Below are positions 12,508 to 25,073 of a stretch of DNA of 64,000 nucleotides, one piece after another (position 1 is the stretch's first letter; each line of letters begins with the position of its first letter). The DNA lies in NCBI GenBank assembly GCA_916700875.1, contig CAKAKS010000022.1:11926013-11990012 (forward strand), written 5' to 3'. The translations under genes were made by a program, and so were the position numbers. Source of the stretch: Sebastes aleutianus. Its lineage: Eukaryota; Chordata; Actinopteri; Perciformes; Sebastidae. Below the pieces are notes generated by a model that saw nothing but the letters and a program-made list of their open reading frames with translations, was not told where the DNA came from and ran no database searches.

Positions 12508-13436
12508 AAAACCACTTCGCTTTGAAAAATAATGCATCTTTCTTTTTTATTCATTAAACTTTATTTACTCACATAACTGATTTTTCTTTGAATAAAAATT
12601 CCTGAATAAATTATTATTTATTTTTTTTAAATGTGCAGAAAAAAATTCCCCAAAAATATTTTGACAGTTAAAGTATATATAAAATTATGATTAAATACAG
12701 GCTTTAATTCCACAAAAAGGAGCTTTGGAGAGGAATCTGCAGGAATGTAATTAAAGTGATAAATGTCCTCTCTGTCTGGGGGTTTGTGTTGCACCAATAT
12801 TAAGTCAAAGCACGAGGCCGTTTAGAAGAAATAAGGTTTTCAGACGTGAGGGAGATGGACATTAAAGATCACCTCCTGCCCTTCACTTAACTCTGTCTCT
12901 GACCCTTGAGAACAACAAGAAAGCAAACCCAGAGAGTTCCCAAGAGACCACATCACAGCCACAGGGCCTGTGCGTAATGCCTGAGCCACAGTAACACCAT
13001 GTGCTGAGCCAATCTAACTCCAGCCTCAATCAGCTATCAGTTGATAGCAGGTTTTCTCATTGTCGACGTTGTTCTCAGCCCTCAACAGACTTTGATCTTC
13101 TCAGCAGCTACAAGCCGATGTCTTCTTCAGCTGTGGCTAATCCAAACTCTGCCGGCAGTAATTCAGAGGCAGCAGCAGCAAGCAGCAGCAGGTATACTGC
13201 GGTGTTTTCTTAGGTGCTCACAGTTGTTCCCAGAGAAAGGGGGCTCGACAAACGCTTTGACACATTGTGAGAAAATATCCGCATTGTATCCTTGTAAGCT
13301 GTCAACAACATCATTACCTAAAGTAGTCAAAGCCCATCAGAGGTGAGCTGAAAAAAAGCCCCCAAGTCTCTGAAAACAGAGAGACAATTAAACACACCAG
13401 AGCAATTTGCAATCTTTATTTACTAGAAACAAGATG
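12508..13436. other. Intergenic DNA between myf6 and myf5
   Basis: No gene recognised. Open frames at 13001-13213 and 13041-13346 overlap in different frames, are Ser- and Gln-rich because of an AGCAGC tract near 13170-13192, and match no domain. Confidence 0.35.
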
Positions 13437-14072
13437 TCAACAGCTTGAAACTAGTCAGTCGATTCAAATATTTAATCGCGATTAATCACAAATTCATTTT
13501 TGATCTGTTCAAAATGTACCTTAAAGGGAGATTTGTCAAGTATTTAATACTCTTTATCAACATGTGAGTGGGTAAATATGCTGCTTTATGCAAATGTATG
13601 TTTATATTTATTATAGGAAATCAATTATCAACACAAAACAATGACAAATATTGTCCAGAAACCCTCACAGGTACTGCATTTAGCATAAAAAAATGATGCT
13701 CAAATCATAACATGTCAAACTGCAGCCCAACAGGCAACAACAGCTGTCAGTGTGTCAGTGTGCTGACTTGACTATGACTTGCCCCTAACTGCATGTGATT
13801 ATCATAAAGTGGTCATGTCTGTAAAGGGGAGACTCGTGGGTACCCATAGAACCCATTTTTATTCACATATCTTGAGGTCAGAGGTCAAGGGACCCCTTTG
13901 AAAATGGGCAGTTTTTCCTCGCCAAAATTTAGCGTAAGTTTGGAGCGTTATTTAACCTGATGATACCAGTATCTTCACTCTATACCTTGAAAACTGAGCC
14001 CCCTACAACATCTGAAAGAATAATGCGTTAAAGAAATTTGTGGCATTAAAATTAATTTGTGTTAATGCATTA
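13437..14072 (-). mobile_element. hAT-like repeat family H, reverse copy
   Basis: Read on the minus strand it carries the family blocks GGGTTCTATGGGTACCCACG and GTCCCTTGACCTCTGACCTC, and a tail with GATTAATCGCGATTAAATA. Other copies lie at 25234-25590, 32709-33325, 44104-44365, 47409-47972 and 49422-49538. The outer TAGGGCTG end is missing here, so the copy is truncated. No transposase is present. Confidence 0.75.
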
Positions 14073-14200
14073 AACAACTAATCGAGAAAATAATCAACAG
14101 ATTAATCAACAATGAAAATAATCGTTCGTTGCAGCCTTAGTTTCATATAATTGTAAATTTCTATGGTTTCATTTCACATTTATTACCTTTTTTTTCTTTT
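14073..14200 (+). mobile_element. Tail of a hAT-like MITE plus its flank
   Basis: It repeats the right-hand end of the element at 10390-10715 (AACAACTAATCGAGAAAATA to CGTTGCAGCCTTAG) and about 60 further bases beyond it (TTTCATATAATTGTA). It is fused directly to the family H copy on its left. Confidence 0.7.
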
Positions 14201-15060
14201 GATCTCTGGTAAACACAAGATTTAAAGTTGTGAGTGTGATTCTTTGTGGAGAAACTCGGTCGTTTAAATCAACTAATCAATAGACAAAATCGTGTTAGTC
14301 GACTAAGAATTTCTTCGATCAAGGACTTTTAATTTAAAAGAAGAACAAGAGATTTCTGCACTGTAAACACCTCTGCATTCCTCATTGCTTAAAGCGACGT
14401 AAACCCCTGCACCATCATGGCCATCTGTTGTGTGCCGAATTGAAGCACTTGACTTGTGTCAATAACTTTTAACGGTTAAAATTTGGCCCTCGGAGGCAAA
14501 ATGGCGCAGGGAAACTGCTGGGCAGTGGTGTCAATTGTGTAATTACTGTTTTAATGAGCTTTGGCAAACAGGCAGGATCACCTCATTCGCAGCACCTTCG
14601 GTGTTTAGAGGGGGCTTACCACTGCAATGTGAATTCACTGGGCTTGAAATTTTACACCTTCCCTTTGCAGCTGGACTGCATCTGCAACGCTGTTGTCTCC
14701 GCCGTAAAAACTGGCTCCTACGAGAAGCGGTCAAACCTCTTTTTCTGCACAGTTTGACTACAAACAAAACACACTTTTTTAAAATGTCTTCATAGCGACT
14801 TTCATTGTCAACCTTGACGTGACGCCTGGAGGCCCGGTTGCAGATAAATCAAGCAAAAAAATGAAGAAAAAGAGATCATGTGGTGGTTTGGAGCTGCAAA
14901 TGTTCCCTAAAACATTCCCGAGCATTGTGTTCATCGCGGCCTTGTTGGAAGGAGAGAGTGGTGATGAGTAGGAAAACACCAGTAAGTGCAGATGTGGGAA
15001 ACTCTGCAGGGTACTGGGGGGTGAGAGGCAGCGGGTTGGGAGGGAGCTGAGCTAACCCCA
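14201..15060. promoter_or_regulatory. myf5: Upstream flank of myf5
   Basis: No gene; opposing open frames at 14535-14979 are unrecognised. E-box motifs CAGCTG (14668-14673) and CAGATG (14989-14994) lie within 480 bases of the myf5 TATA box. They may contribute to muscle expression, but such six-base motifs also arise by chance. Confidence 0.35.
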
Positions 15061-15078
15061 GCCTGCCTTCTGGCTGGG

Positions 15079-15143
15079 CCAATGGGCCATGGTAATTAGA
15101 TCTGGCCAATGTGGGCCCTGGGCTCTGGCCTGGGGGCATATAA
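15079..15143 (+). promoter_or_regulatory. myf5: myf5 core promoter: two CCAAT boxes and a TATA box
   Basis: CCAAT occurs at 15079-15083 and 15106-15110, and TATAA at 15139-15143 within CATATAAGG. Transcription would start near 15170, leaving a 5' UTR of about 80 bases before the ATG at 15251. The motifs are seen directly; their use is inferred from position. Confidence 0.75.
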
Positions 15144-15250
15144 GGGGGGCCCGGGGCAACAGACCCCTCATATCACTCAGAGGTCTCCTCTCTCTCACCC
15201 CACTCCTCTACCCATCTCTCCATCCATTCAGACTCCATTCTCCAGCAACT

Positions 15251-16997
15251 ATGGACGTCTTCTCGCCATCTCAGATCTACTACGACAGAGCGTGCCCTTC
15301 ATCTCCGGACAGCCTGGAGTTCGGCCCCGATCCGGAGCTTGACGGCTCCGACGATGAGGACGAGCACGTGAGGATCCCGGGAGCCCCCCACCAGCCGGGT
15401 CACTGCCTCCAGTGGGCCTGCAAGGCGTGCAAGCGCAAGTCCAACTTCGTGGACCGCAGGCGGGCTGCCACCATGCGCGAGCGCCGGCGGCTCAAGAAGG
15501 TCAACCACGCTTTCGAGGCTTTGCGGCGATGCACGTCGGCCAACCCCAGCCAGCGTCTCCCCAAGGTGGAGATCCTGCGCAACGCCATCCAGTACATCGA
15601 GAGTCTGCAGGATCTGCTGCGAGAGCAGGTGGAGAACTACTACGGCCTGCCTGGAGGGAGCAGCTCGGAGCCCGGGAGCCCTCTGTCCAGCTGCTCTGAC
15701 GGCATGGTAAGACCTCTCATCCACATGTTCATGCAAACATCTGGTTGTCCAATAGGGAAATAACTACAGCTGCATGCAAGTCACAACTTCATCTTGTAGA
15801 AACTCCACCGCCCTGTTGCCATTTCTCATTACCGTGTCGAGTATTTCATTTCAAAATAGAGGCTGGATTTCCAATTTAGAAAACTTTTAATCAAAGAAGC
15901 TTGTTTTTTGCCCCAAGACTTCAATTACCAAGCTTCTCCATGCATGTCATACTCTACTCTAAAATCTCTCCTGTAGTCTTGTGTAGTGTGTGTGATGCTT
16001 GTTATGAAAGGTCAGGTTATTCTCAACAACAGTCTGAATGTGACAGTGTGTATCAACTAATACAAAAAGAACTTATCAGGCTGGATGGAGTAATGGCTTT
16101 CCCACCACCGGACACTTTATAGCCCTAATAAACCGAGCTAAATCCACCTCACTGAAGTCTGGCAGGAAAGAAAAACCGGGGCCGCTTTTCTGCATTCCAT
16201 CCTGACTGCATGTTCTGCAACCGCTGCCAGGATTTTCTGCAGATTTACTAGGAGAAAGTGTCATCTTGCACAAACTGGTGTTGCTTCCACTGATACAATC
16301 GATTCGGCACGCTCGGAGCCCGGGGAAGGGGAAGGGGAGCGCACACACTGCCACTTTGGCTTTAAGGTGGAAGTGAAAATAAAGAAGCCCCATAACTTTG
16401 GAATTTAGGATTTATTAGCCTGTCCAGAATATCGTGAAGGGCATCGGTTGTTTTTGCACCTTTTTTCCCCCCTGCTTCTTCCTCATATATATGAATTTAC
16501 GTTTTTGTTTGCATGAATTCAAGGGTAAATTTCCCCTTTTCCTTACAGGCTGACAGCAGCAGTCCACTGTGGCAACATGTGAATGCAAACTACAGCAGCA
16601 GCTATTCATATGTGAGGAACGGTAAGACCTTTTTGACAGCAGCCTGATATGAATATTTGTGCTCAGCTTTAAAAAACCTAATAACTGAATGGTAGATTAT
16701 GTTTTATTCTGCCTCTGGGAGTACCAGGATTTATTATAAAAGCCATAAAACATGACGAACATATAGATGTAAAACAATTTATGTCTTCTTCCCCTATCAG
16801 AGAGTTCATGCGATAAGGCACTCGGAGCCTCCAGTCTGGAGTGTCTCTCCAGCATCGTGGACCGTCTGTCCTCGGTGGAGTCCAGCTGTGGACCGCCGGC
16901 TCAGAGAGACGCCGCCACCTTCTCGTCCGGCAGCTCCGACTCGCAGCCGTGCACGCCGGAGAGCCCCGGGTCCAGACCCGTCTACCACGTCCTGTGA
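15251..16997 (+). CDS. myf5: Myogenic factor 5, complete, three exons
   Basis: A bHLH transcription factor that acts early in muscle determination, binding E-boxes with E-protein partners. Coding exons are 15251-15706, 16549-16621 and 16801-16997, giving 241 residues plus TGA, near the normal fish length. Introns are 842 and 179 bases with GTAAGA donors and ACAG/TCAG acceptors. The frame is open upstream of the chosen ATG, but that ATG lies about 110 bases after the TATA box and gives the Myf5-typical MDVFSPSQIYYD start. Residues 50-63 form the His/Cys region (HCLQWACKACKRK). Residues 69-124 form the bHLH, with Ala73-Thr74 in the basic region. The Ser-rich segment and SLECLSSIVDRLS helix near the C-terminus are conserved. 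It lies 7.3 kb after myf6 on the same strand. No lesions were seen. Confidence 0.97.
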
Positions 16998-17248
16998 AGG
17001 AAGCTTTGCTTTGCTGCTTTTTTACCAAAAACACCAGCTTGCATTTGCAACAAGAACTAGTTTAGTGCAAAATCTGAAGGAGGACCTGCAGCTTTTATAC
17101 TGTACATGAGATTGTAAATAATGTAAATACTCATTTATTCTATACATGCTATTATACCCAATGAGACATATTTAATTATGACAGTTAATGTTGCATTATT
17201 CCAACATGCTATTTAAGCAGTTTTTTTATTTTCCATGTTGTCATGAAC

Positions 17249-17254
17249 ATTAAA
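17249..17254 (+). terminator. myf5: Likely myf5 polyadenylation signal
   Basis: ATTAAA, the common variant signal, lies about 252 bases after the myf5 stop, in AT-rich sequence followed by a T-rich stretch. No AATAAA occurs earlier after the stop. Confidence 0.6.
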
Positions 17255-18489
17255 TCTTTCACTTTTTTGTATAAAAAATGTTTCTTCTTCTGTTTCTTTG
17301 TGACCACGTGTTCACATATTAATAATAAGGAGGTGCAATTAGCTAAAATAGGGAAGAAATATGTCCCTTTAGGAGTGTTAAGACACTAAAATATGACTAA
17401 ACACCATAAGAAACAACAAAAACTGGTGAGTAGCTCACACTTGTTGTTGCGTTTTTACCAGATTTCTTCTGAAAAAACAGGTTATCACACAGAGTAACAC
17501 ATTATCTAATGGTACGAGCAGCTGCCGTCATTACAACACTGATTAGTCAGAGTTTAGTGCTGATGCATCATCTGCTTTTAATATTACAGCTGAATAAATC
17601 ATTTAAGATAGCAGATTAGTGTGCTTTTGCATCATAATGAGTCCAAAAAATGTGTGTTTTTTAAAAGAAAATCTAAATAAAAGGGCAAGTTATTCATCAC
17701 GTGGCAGGACAGTCTAGACTGTGTCCAGCTAACAAGGTGTGGAGATCACATTAGAAACTGATAGAGGTCAGCTGATATCATTAATCATCAGACGCTGCTG
17801 TAATCACTCTACTGCGTATGAGTCATTACAGCAGATTAATCCTCTTAAAATGTGTTTTTTCTGCATCGTAGCAAGAATTTAAACACAAACAGACACAAAA
17901 ATGTTAATAATAAATTAAATTATTGCAGAAACAGACACATTTTTGTCCTCTTTTTATGACATTTAGTATATTTTTGTACTTCTATGTGCCTGGGAGTGTG
18001 TTAAGAGTTTGTTCTCTCCTTCCAAATGTGAGTCATCATTAACACCCTCGATTATACCGTCAACACCAGAGTGGAGAACAAATGGTCTCTAATAGTACTG
18101 GAGGGGGGAGGGTGGATACTGCATCATGACCATGCTGTAAGTAAGCTGCATTTTTTTTTAGTTTATATAGAGGCAGTACATTTGTTAAAATCAAACTCAG
18201 AAAATCCATATTTCCTTTGTGGTTATTGTTCTTATGATTACATTTCTACTCCCTAAATCAAATTTCCTCTCCTATAACGTCGTCTTCTATTCGCTTTAAT
18301 GTTCTTCGTCTTTGTTAAATTAAAAAATAAATAGAAAATATCTACCTTTACCTCTCTGATATGATTCCATTTTATGGTGGTTCAATATATCATCACTTTG
18401 CTCTGCTCTTCAGTATTATGATCCTTATTATTGATTGAAAATACTGATGATAGGAGAACTAAAGACAGTTTATTGCTGCTATTCTTGGT
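17255..18489. other. Intergenic DNA downstream of myf5
   Basis: AT-rich sequence. No gene, RNA gene or clear transposon was recognised. Confidence 0.4.
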
Positions 18490-18693
18490 CAGCAGTGGTG
18501 GAAGAAACATTCAGATCCTTAAGTAAAAGTCGCAGTAACACAATGTGTGAACAGTAACAAGCAAAACTGCTGCATTCAAAAGCAAAGGTATAGAAGTTAT
18601 CTCTGCTAACTGTATTTAAAGTATCAGAAGTAGAAGTGCAATAATACCCTTTGAAATGTAGTGGAGTAGACTCATGTAGAGTACAAGTACCTG
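18490..18693 (+). mobile_element. hAT-like fish repeat family S, partial copy
   Basis: It begins GGTGGAAGAAACATTCAGAT and ends with GTAGTGGAGTAGACTC and AGAGTACAAGTACC. These are the two ends of a very common teleost element, so the middle has been lost. A larger copy abuts it on the right. Confidence 0.75.
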
Positions 18694-19323
18694 TAGTGGT
18701 GGGAGAAGTATTCAGATCCTTTAATAAAAGAAGCAATATTAACATTTAGACTAAGATAGAATTATTTTGAACATGTGACAAATAATAAGACAAGAAAACA
18801 ACAATAACCAATACAATTAACTGTAAACAAATACAGCAAATTCTAAATTGCTAAACTAAAACTTAAACTAAACTAAAATAATTAACTTAATGTAAATGCT
18901 TCATTAGAAGTAAACGTCCTGCATGGAAAATGAAAAAGTATTTTTCGCAAAATTTATATAAACTATCAAAACAAAAAGTACTCATAATGCAAAAAGTGGC
19001 CCCTGTGATTTTTATACTATTATATATTTTTTCATTAGATTATTTTTGCCAATGTGTTAATATGTAAGTAGCATTTTATGGTTATAGCTGGTTGAGATGG
19101 AGATCATTTTAACTATTTTATTTAATGTTTTGTGGTTTAATTTATTACAGATGATCATATTCATAAAGCTCACATGTTTTGTATGAAAAATATGTAAATA
19201 AACTAGTAACTAAAGCTGTTAATTAAATGTAGTGGTATAAAAAGTATAATAATTATCATAATATTTTTTTATTTTTTGTACTACTACTACTACTAATAAT
19301 AATAATAATAATAATACAAAATA

Positions 19324-19388
<65 letters not shown>

Positions 19389-19606
19389 GTATAATAAGTA
19401 TAATATTTATTTATAATTATTTTATTTTTTATTAAGTTTTTTAATTATGTAATTTTTTGTTAATAATTTCCAATGCACATCTTTAAAATCATTCAAATTT
19501 GATTACAAACAAAAATGTATTTAGCATAAAATAGAAATTTTCAAGTACAAGTATCTCAAATGTGTGTCAAGAACAGTACTTGAGTGAATGTGCCACTGCT
19601 GGTCAG
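18694..19606 (+). mobile_element. hAT-like fish repeat family S, long copy
   Basis: It starts GGTGGGAGAAGTATTCAGAT and ends ACAGTACTTGAGTGAATGTG plus CCACTGCTGG, which is the inverted counterpart of the start. Inside are AAAGTACTCATAATGC and AACTAGTAACTAAAGCTGTT, standard for this family. A long AAT microsatellite has expanded within it. No transposase is present. Confidence 0.75.
19280..19388. repeat. (ACT)n-(AAT)n microsatellite
   Basis: Short ACT units pass into about 30 AAT units with a few interruptions, inside the family S element. Confidence 0.95.
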
Positions 19607-22329
19607 GTAAAAATGGTCAAATTGTTAATGAAGTTTCACTTGAATTTGGATTTGAGTTAGCTGGTGAGACATTTTTCTGCAAAAATGAGTCTATATTGAA
19701 TCATTTCTATTCAAAAACAACATACAATACAATACAGCCCAGTCTTATTGTTCTTATTGTACCACTGGAGAGAAGCTCAGAGTAAAACACTGCCCGTAGG
19801 CGAATACCAGCAGTTGTGTCTCTGTGCTTCAGTGCTGTGAAACATTGTGGACATTCCAGCAGCGGCTTGTGTTTCACCGACCAACCAACGGCTGCGTACG
19901 ACGCTCCAAATGTCACTGATGTCATCCTCCATGGCTGCACTCTGGTTGTGATTCATGGATCGCTCACTCACTGAGCCTCAGGAGTGTCAACACGAAAACA
20001 TACGATGAGTTTACATCAAGGTCGTTGAGGTCGAGCATGAACTCAGGGGAAAATTAAAGACACACAAAGAGAGAGAATTTTTAATCTGATTTTCATCATC
20101 TATTTGGTTGAATTTAAATCATGACATAGAATGGACATTATTAATAAATTGAGTCTGGTGTAGCGTGACTCAAATACCAGCACAGTCATTACTGTAGTAC
20201 TCAAAGAGACCACAAGGGGGAGCTGTTTCTTCTATTTCCTACATCAACACTTTACATATTTAGCTTCTGTGTTTGGATTTAATCAATATAAATGGGCAGG
20301 TTTAAACCACAGGGAACTATATATTTATATATATATATAAAGTGCAACATTATGAGTCTTGAAGGTACTTTATTTCCTCATGTTTGAGGGGAATACTGAT
20401 CTTATGATGAATGTTTAACTGGGGTCTTTGGAGGGTTGAATCTGCCCTCTGGCTAAATCTGTGATGTTGAACATCTGTCTGAGCAAAAGAGATGATATAA
20501 ATGTGGTTACACTTCTCAACTGTTAGCAAAGCTCAAACATACATTATGTACAAGATTCAAGACATTCCTTTATTTGTCATTTTTATGCTCCACATAAAAA
20601 CGAAATTGTGTTTCTTACATCCACCGCTCAGAAATTCAGTGCAAAACAATTGGTGAAAACTATAAAGTAATTAGCTAATAATTAAGAGCAATTAAGAGTG
20701 TTGATTCTTTATGTGTAGAAAATAATGTATTTTGCTCCTTAGCATTCTGTGTGTGCTCTTAGCCAACAGGGTTATAGTGCAGGAAGGTGCTACTGGAGGA
20801 AGAGGTTAAAGGTCAAGTGTCTTGCTCAATAGCACTCAAAATGAAACATTTGAAACTGGGACAGTCCCATCTTTCCCAGTTTTGAGGTAAAGCTGTCTTT
20901 GTTCCAATAATATTTCGCTTTTTGAAATCTTCAGATGTGATTTTATAAATGAATCCTCCTGTTGTGTTCTAGTGAACATATTTTCTTTTTTTAACAACAG
21001 TAAAAGGATTTTAAAAACCACTGGATATTGTCCTTTCCTAGATTGATAAACCTGAAACAAATGTTTTTGCACATTTCTTTTTGACAGGGTTAAAGTGGGG
21101 CAAGCAATCCCTGCATTTTATACACATTTTAACCATATAGATATCATTTGTCTCATCTTTTGAGAACTTTTTTTAACTACATATTTCTTTTTTCCTGCAA
21201 AATTATTCTCTATTTGAATGAAACCAATGAAATGTGTTTATATATTTATTACAAACATGATAAAACTATGGGTGACAAAGAAAAATAAATCTGCATCCAT
21301 CTTCCATCTGTCACTTACACCTTTTATTCCAGCCTGTCTGGGTCAAATCTGACCCACAAACTCATCAGACGGCTTCATACTGAAGACATGACAACACGGT
21401 TATAATGTGCAACCTGAGTGATATCACTGTTAAGTGTCAACACACACATAGTTTTGTCTCTGTTCTATTTCAGGGCTCGGAGGTATAGATTAGAAGATTA
21501 CAAAAAAAGATCAAGAAGGCGATGAAAACTATTTTCACACTATTAATATATTAGAAAGTATTACTTACTGAGTATATTGTTTTATCATCCGTGTTTCAAC
21601 TCTAGCATCTGAGAAGGTGTTAACAACATTCAGGCTCTTTGCGCCTGATAAACAGCCCTGGACAGGTGAGGGATTTGTCACCTGCATTAACGTCACCTGC
21701 ACCCTCAACTTCTGTCACTTCAGGCTTTGGTCACTTGCTGTAGAATTGGCTGTTTTGCTGGAGAAAAAAAGCTCTAACGGGGATTTTATAGCACATAACA
21801 CCGTGTCCAACACGTTGCCGGTGAAGTAACAGCACAGCTTTGTGCTTCTACTGTCACCGTTTGAGTTTAATACCTTCCATTTACAAGAGTCTCTTTATTA
21901 GCTCCAGTGTCTGCTCTCGGTATTGAGCTGACAAAAGGCCATTGACTTTCTGTTCCAGGACTAAAAAGCTGGACGAGTCTTCAGAGGGACATTTCAGAGC
22001 ACAAGGTTTAATCACTTCACCTTCAGCAGCTGCACTCGGAGCTCTGAGAGGAGGCCGAGCTGTTGTATCATTGTTATGAAAAATTAACACATCACAGCTT
22101 TTACTGTGAAATTAGTAACTTCATTATACTACATACAACTATATTTAATATTTTAGTAGGTACTTGGCTGGGAATTTAGATGTTTTATCAATTAGTATTT
22201 ATTATTTGACTGTTTTTGCTTTTATGTGTGAAACATTTATGCTGCAATCTTGGCTATAGGAGTCTCAATGGGACTATCCTGGAAAAATAAAAGTTAAAAA
22301 TTAAAAACTTACACATGATTTCAGTATTT
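19607..22329. other. Intergenic DNA, minor repeat fragments
   Basis: No gene recognised. A TA-rich stretch lies at 20312-20340. A retroposon-like fragment near 20551-20640 has TTCAAGACATTCCTTTATTT. Opposing open frames at 19707-19971 are unrecognised. Confidence 0.35.
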
Positions 22330-22503
22330 TGGAGGAACAGTGTGTAACATTTCGGGGGATCTATAGGCAGAAATGAAATATAATAACTAACTCACGTTAC
22401 CACAGTCTTGGAAAGGGAGGAGTGAGGAGAGAAGTACTCAGTTGGTTGCAATCTGCAACCACACCACTAGATGCAACCAAATCCTACACACTGTACCTTT
22501 AAG
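22330..22503. mobile_element. TTAA-type MITE family E, partial copy
   Basis: It has ACAGTGTGTAACATTTC at the left and the inverted end CCTACACACTGTACCTTTAA at the right. The interior has GTTGCAATCTGCAACCACAC, shared with the copies at 39235-39432 and 63588-63936. Confidence 0.7.
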
Positions 22504-22789
22504 ACTCAATATATTTGAAATGTGACTACCATACGAACAAGAAACTAGACCTGCAAGACTCCCTCCTGCAGTGCAAACACTGCCACGATCTGCTGGATTC
22601 TGTGTTCCCACCAAAACCTTTCTAAATAAATCATTTTTTATCTCTTTGTGTTTTTGCAAATCTATATTTTGTATCTACTTTTTTGCAAAGAACAGTAGGT
22701 GATAAATCGAAGTTAACTAAACACTAAATGATAACATAAAGATGTAGTATGGGATATGAAGGAAGGGTCGACAAAGCATTCACTGTACA

Positions 22790-25073
22790 CAAGCACATAG
22801 ATTTATTTATACAAATATAGTATGTATAACAATTGCATATCAACAGTTTGTTGTCTTTTTTTTTATCTTTACGGTAAGTACAGGACCATCAGCTTCAAAA
22901 ATGTAAGTCAATTAAGAAAGAGTACCTGTGAGTTAAAGATACAAAAAGGGATCTGTTGTATTGAGATGTGAGTGAATATCCTCTAAAACCTGAGCACACA
23001 GGTGACCTAATGCAAACTCTTTGGCATTAAGTGACCTTAGTGCTAACAAGGTTATTTAGGAACATCTGGCAGCGTGGCACATGTTATGCATGGAGGAGGA
23101 TTTTGCTCTGCTGGACTTGTGCAATTAGATGTAGCTCACGAAAGATTAAATGAACACTTTCCGTCAATAAGGAATAATCAGCAACATTTCATGAAAAATA
23201 CAACTTCATGTCAGTTTTTCATTCACTGTTCTTAACATAATAAATCCTCTGGCGCACAGGAAGTATGATGCGTTTTATGTTTTGGATTTGTTTCTGGTAA
23301 ATAAGAAGAAAAAGAGGTAAAGCCTGCGTGGTTCAACAAACAAAGAGAAGAGCGCCACCTACTGAAAGAAAAAACACAAGACGGTATCAGAGACAGAAAG
23401 ATCGACAAAGAAAGTGATCTCTGGGAAGTGTAGTGCAGAAAAAAAACACAAACAAGGAGCGCTTAGCACCAAAGATGGAGACGACAGAAAAGTAAACACA
23501 GACCTGGCGGATTAAGTTTAAAAACAGATTTCCCTTAAACAGGTACAGAGGAAAACAGGAAGTGATAACTCATAACTTCTCAAAAATGATTGTCAGAACA
23601 GAAATGCAGGTCTACATGTATGAAGGACAGAACCTGCCAAAATCAAAAGTAAATAAATCACTCGATAGATAAATAAATAAATAAATAAATAAATATGCCA
23701 TAGAATGAACCAAAAATAATATTAAAAATAAATGTAGACATTAATTAAGTGCTAAAATGTGACATAAATTTCTTCTTTATTTATTTATCTTTGTATTACT
23801 TTCCTTATCTATCTACTCTTCTATTTAATTTCCCCTTTTATTTATTTTCTATTAATTTTTATATGTATTTATTTATTATTTATTTAAATGTATGTATTTA
23901 TTTTTCATTTATTTTACATTTATTTATTCATTATTAAATTGCATTGATGGAGTAATGTATTTATTTATATTAACTTTTAAATGTATAATCATATTTGCAT
24001 TTATTTTTCATTTATTATTTTTCAGATTTTTACATTTATTTATTATTAAATTGTATTCATTAAGTCATTTATTTATTTTGGCAGGTTCCATCCTCCACAT
24101 ACAGGAACTAGTATACAGCTGTTATACAAGGAATAGATTTTAAATAATAATCTGCACGTCTCAGAAAGAACACATAATATTTAAAAGGAACAATAAAACT
24201 GTATGTTAAATCTCATAAACTATAAAATAGACACGTCTGAAAAATAATTCTAGCTCTATATTTTGGATTTAATTCTGCCATAATGAAAACTGGTGACATT
24301 CTGTTGGTCGCGGACACAGTTAACATTTGCGAGGATTGATTTGAACCTCGTTAAAATCTCTCGGTAACATATATTTTTCTAGATAAATCTCAGTTGGGAG
24401 TAGCTTACAACGTCTGCAGTTATTGCACATTAATTATCCATGCCACCATGTAAATCAGTAATCTCTTTAAATGGCACGGAGGATAGATTTGGACACAGAA
24501 GCTGCCTTATAAGACCCAGTTTGCTTTACAACGATTCACATGTGCACCTATCCCATACACTCTGTATATATATATGCATGTATCCGATCGGGAATTTGAG
24601 TGTAAAAACTGAAGGATGTGTGTTATTGCTAAACCTACAAGATACAAAATCTGTCCTGCTACAATATAGAAGGTAAAAAAGAGTTCACGTTTATCCAAAA
24701 CGGGACACAAAAAAAGAAACCGATGGTCATTCATACGGAGACACGAGCACCAGTCGAAGAATAGAAACACCACTGTACAAATGATATCTATGGCGAAATG
24801 GCATAAAGGTGCCACGGTGTAAGAATGGATGTCGGGAAGCAATCAAAAGTGGATGACTGTAAACAAAACAACAAACACAAGAGAGGGAGTTCCAGTAAGA
24901 CTCGGGGAGAACAAACTTATAAAAGGGAATACAAAGTTAAAATGGACGACTTTCGATGCCAGCCTCCCTCGCTCTTGTTTTTCAAAGCACCAGTTTCAGG
25001 ACGAACGGCTCTCTTTGTATTTGCTCAGTAATCGGTGGTAAACTGGAAGGGAGAGAGGAAGTAAAAGAGTCTT
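22790..25073 (-). other. Putative 3' UTR of an unassigned minus-strand gene
   Basis: This stretch follows the stop codon of the terminal-exon candidate at 25074-25193. It is AT-rich and holds a possible minus-strand AATAAA (complement TTTATT at 22803-22808) near its end. It contains a palindromic AT-rich element (23612-24105). No other gene was recognised. The UTR reading depends on the exon call. Confidence 0.35.
23612..24105. mobile_element. AT-rich palindromic element with inverted ends
   Basis: The left end has GAACCTGCCAAAATC followed by TAAATAAAT repeats. The right end has ATTTATTTATTTTGGCAGGT, its inverted counterpart, and similarity continues outward (TACATGTATGAAGGACAG against the complement of CATCCTCCACATACAG). 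The interior is nearly all TTTA/TATTT. The arms could pair into a long hairpin. No coding capacity. Confidence 0.65.

Noticed and set aside
15089..15250. In-frame extension of myf5 upstream of the chosen ATG
   Set aside because: It covers the CCAAT and TATA motifs and is not part of any Myf5 N-terminus that I know.
15299..15736. Long minus-strand open frame opposite myf5 exon 1
   Set aside because: It is the complement of GC-rich bHLH coding sequence; a shadow, not a gene.
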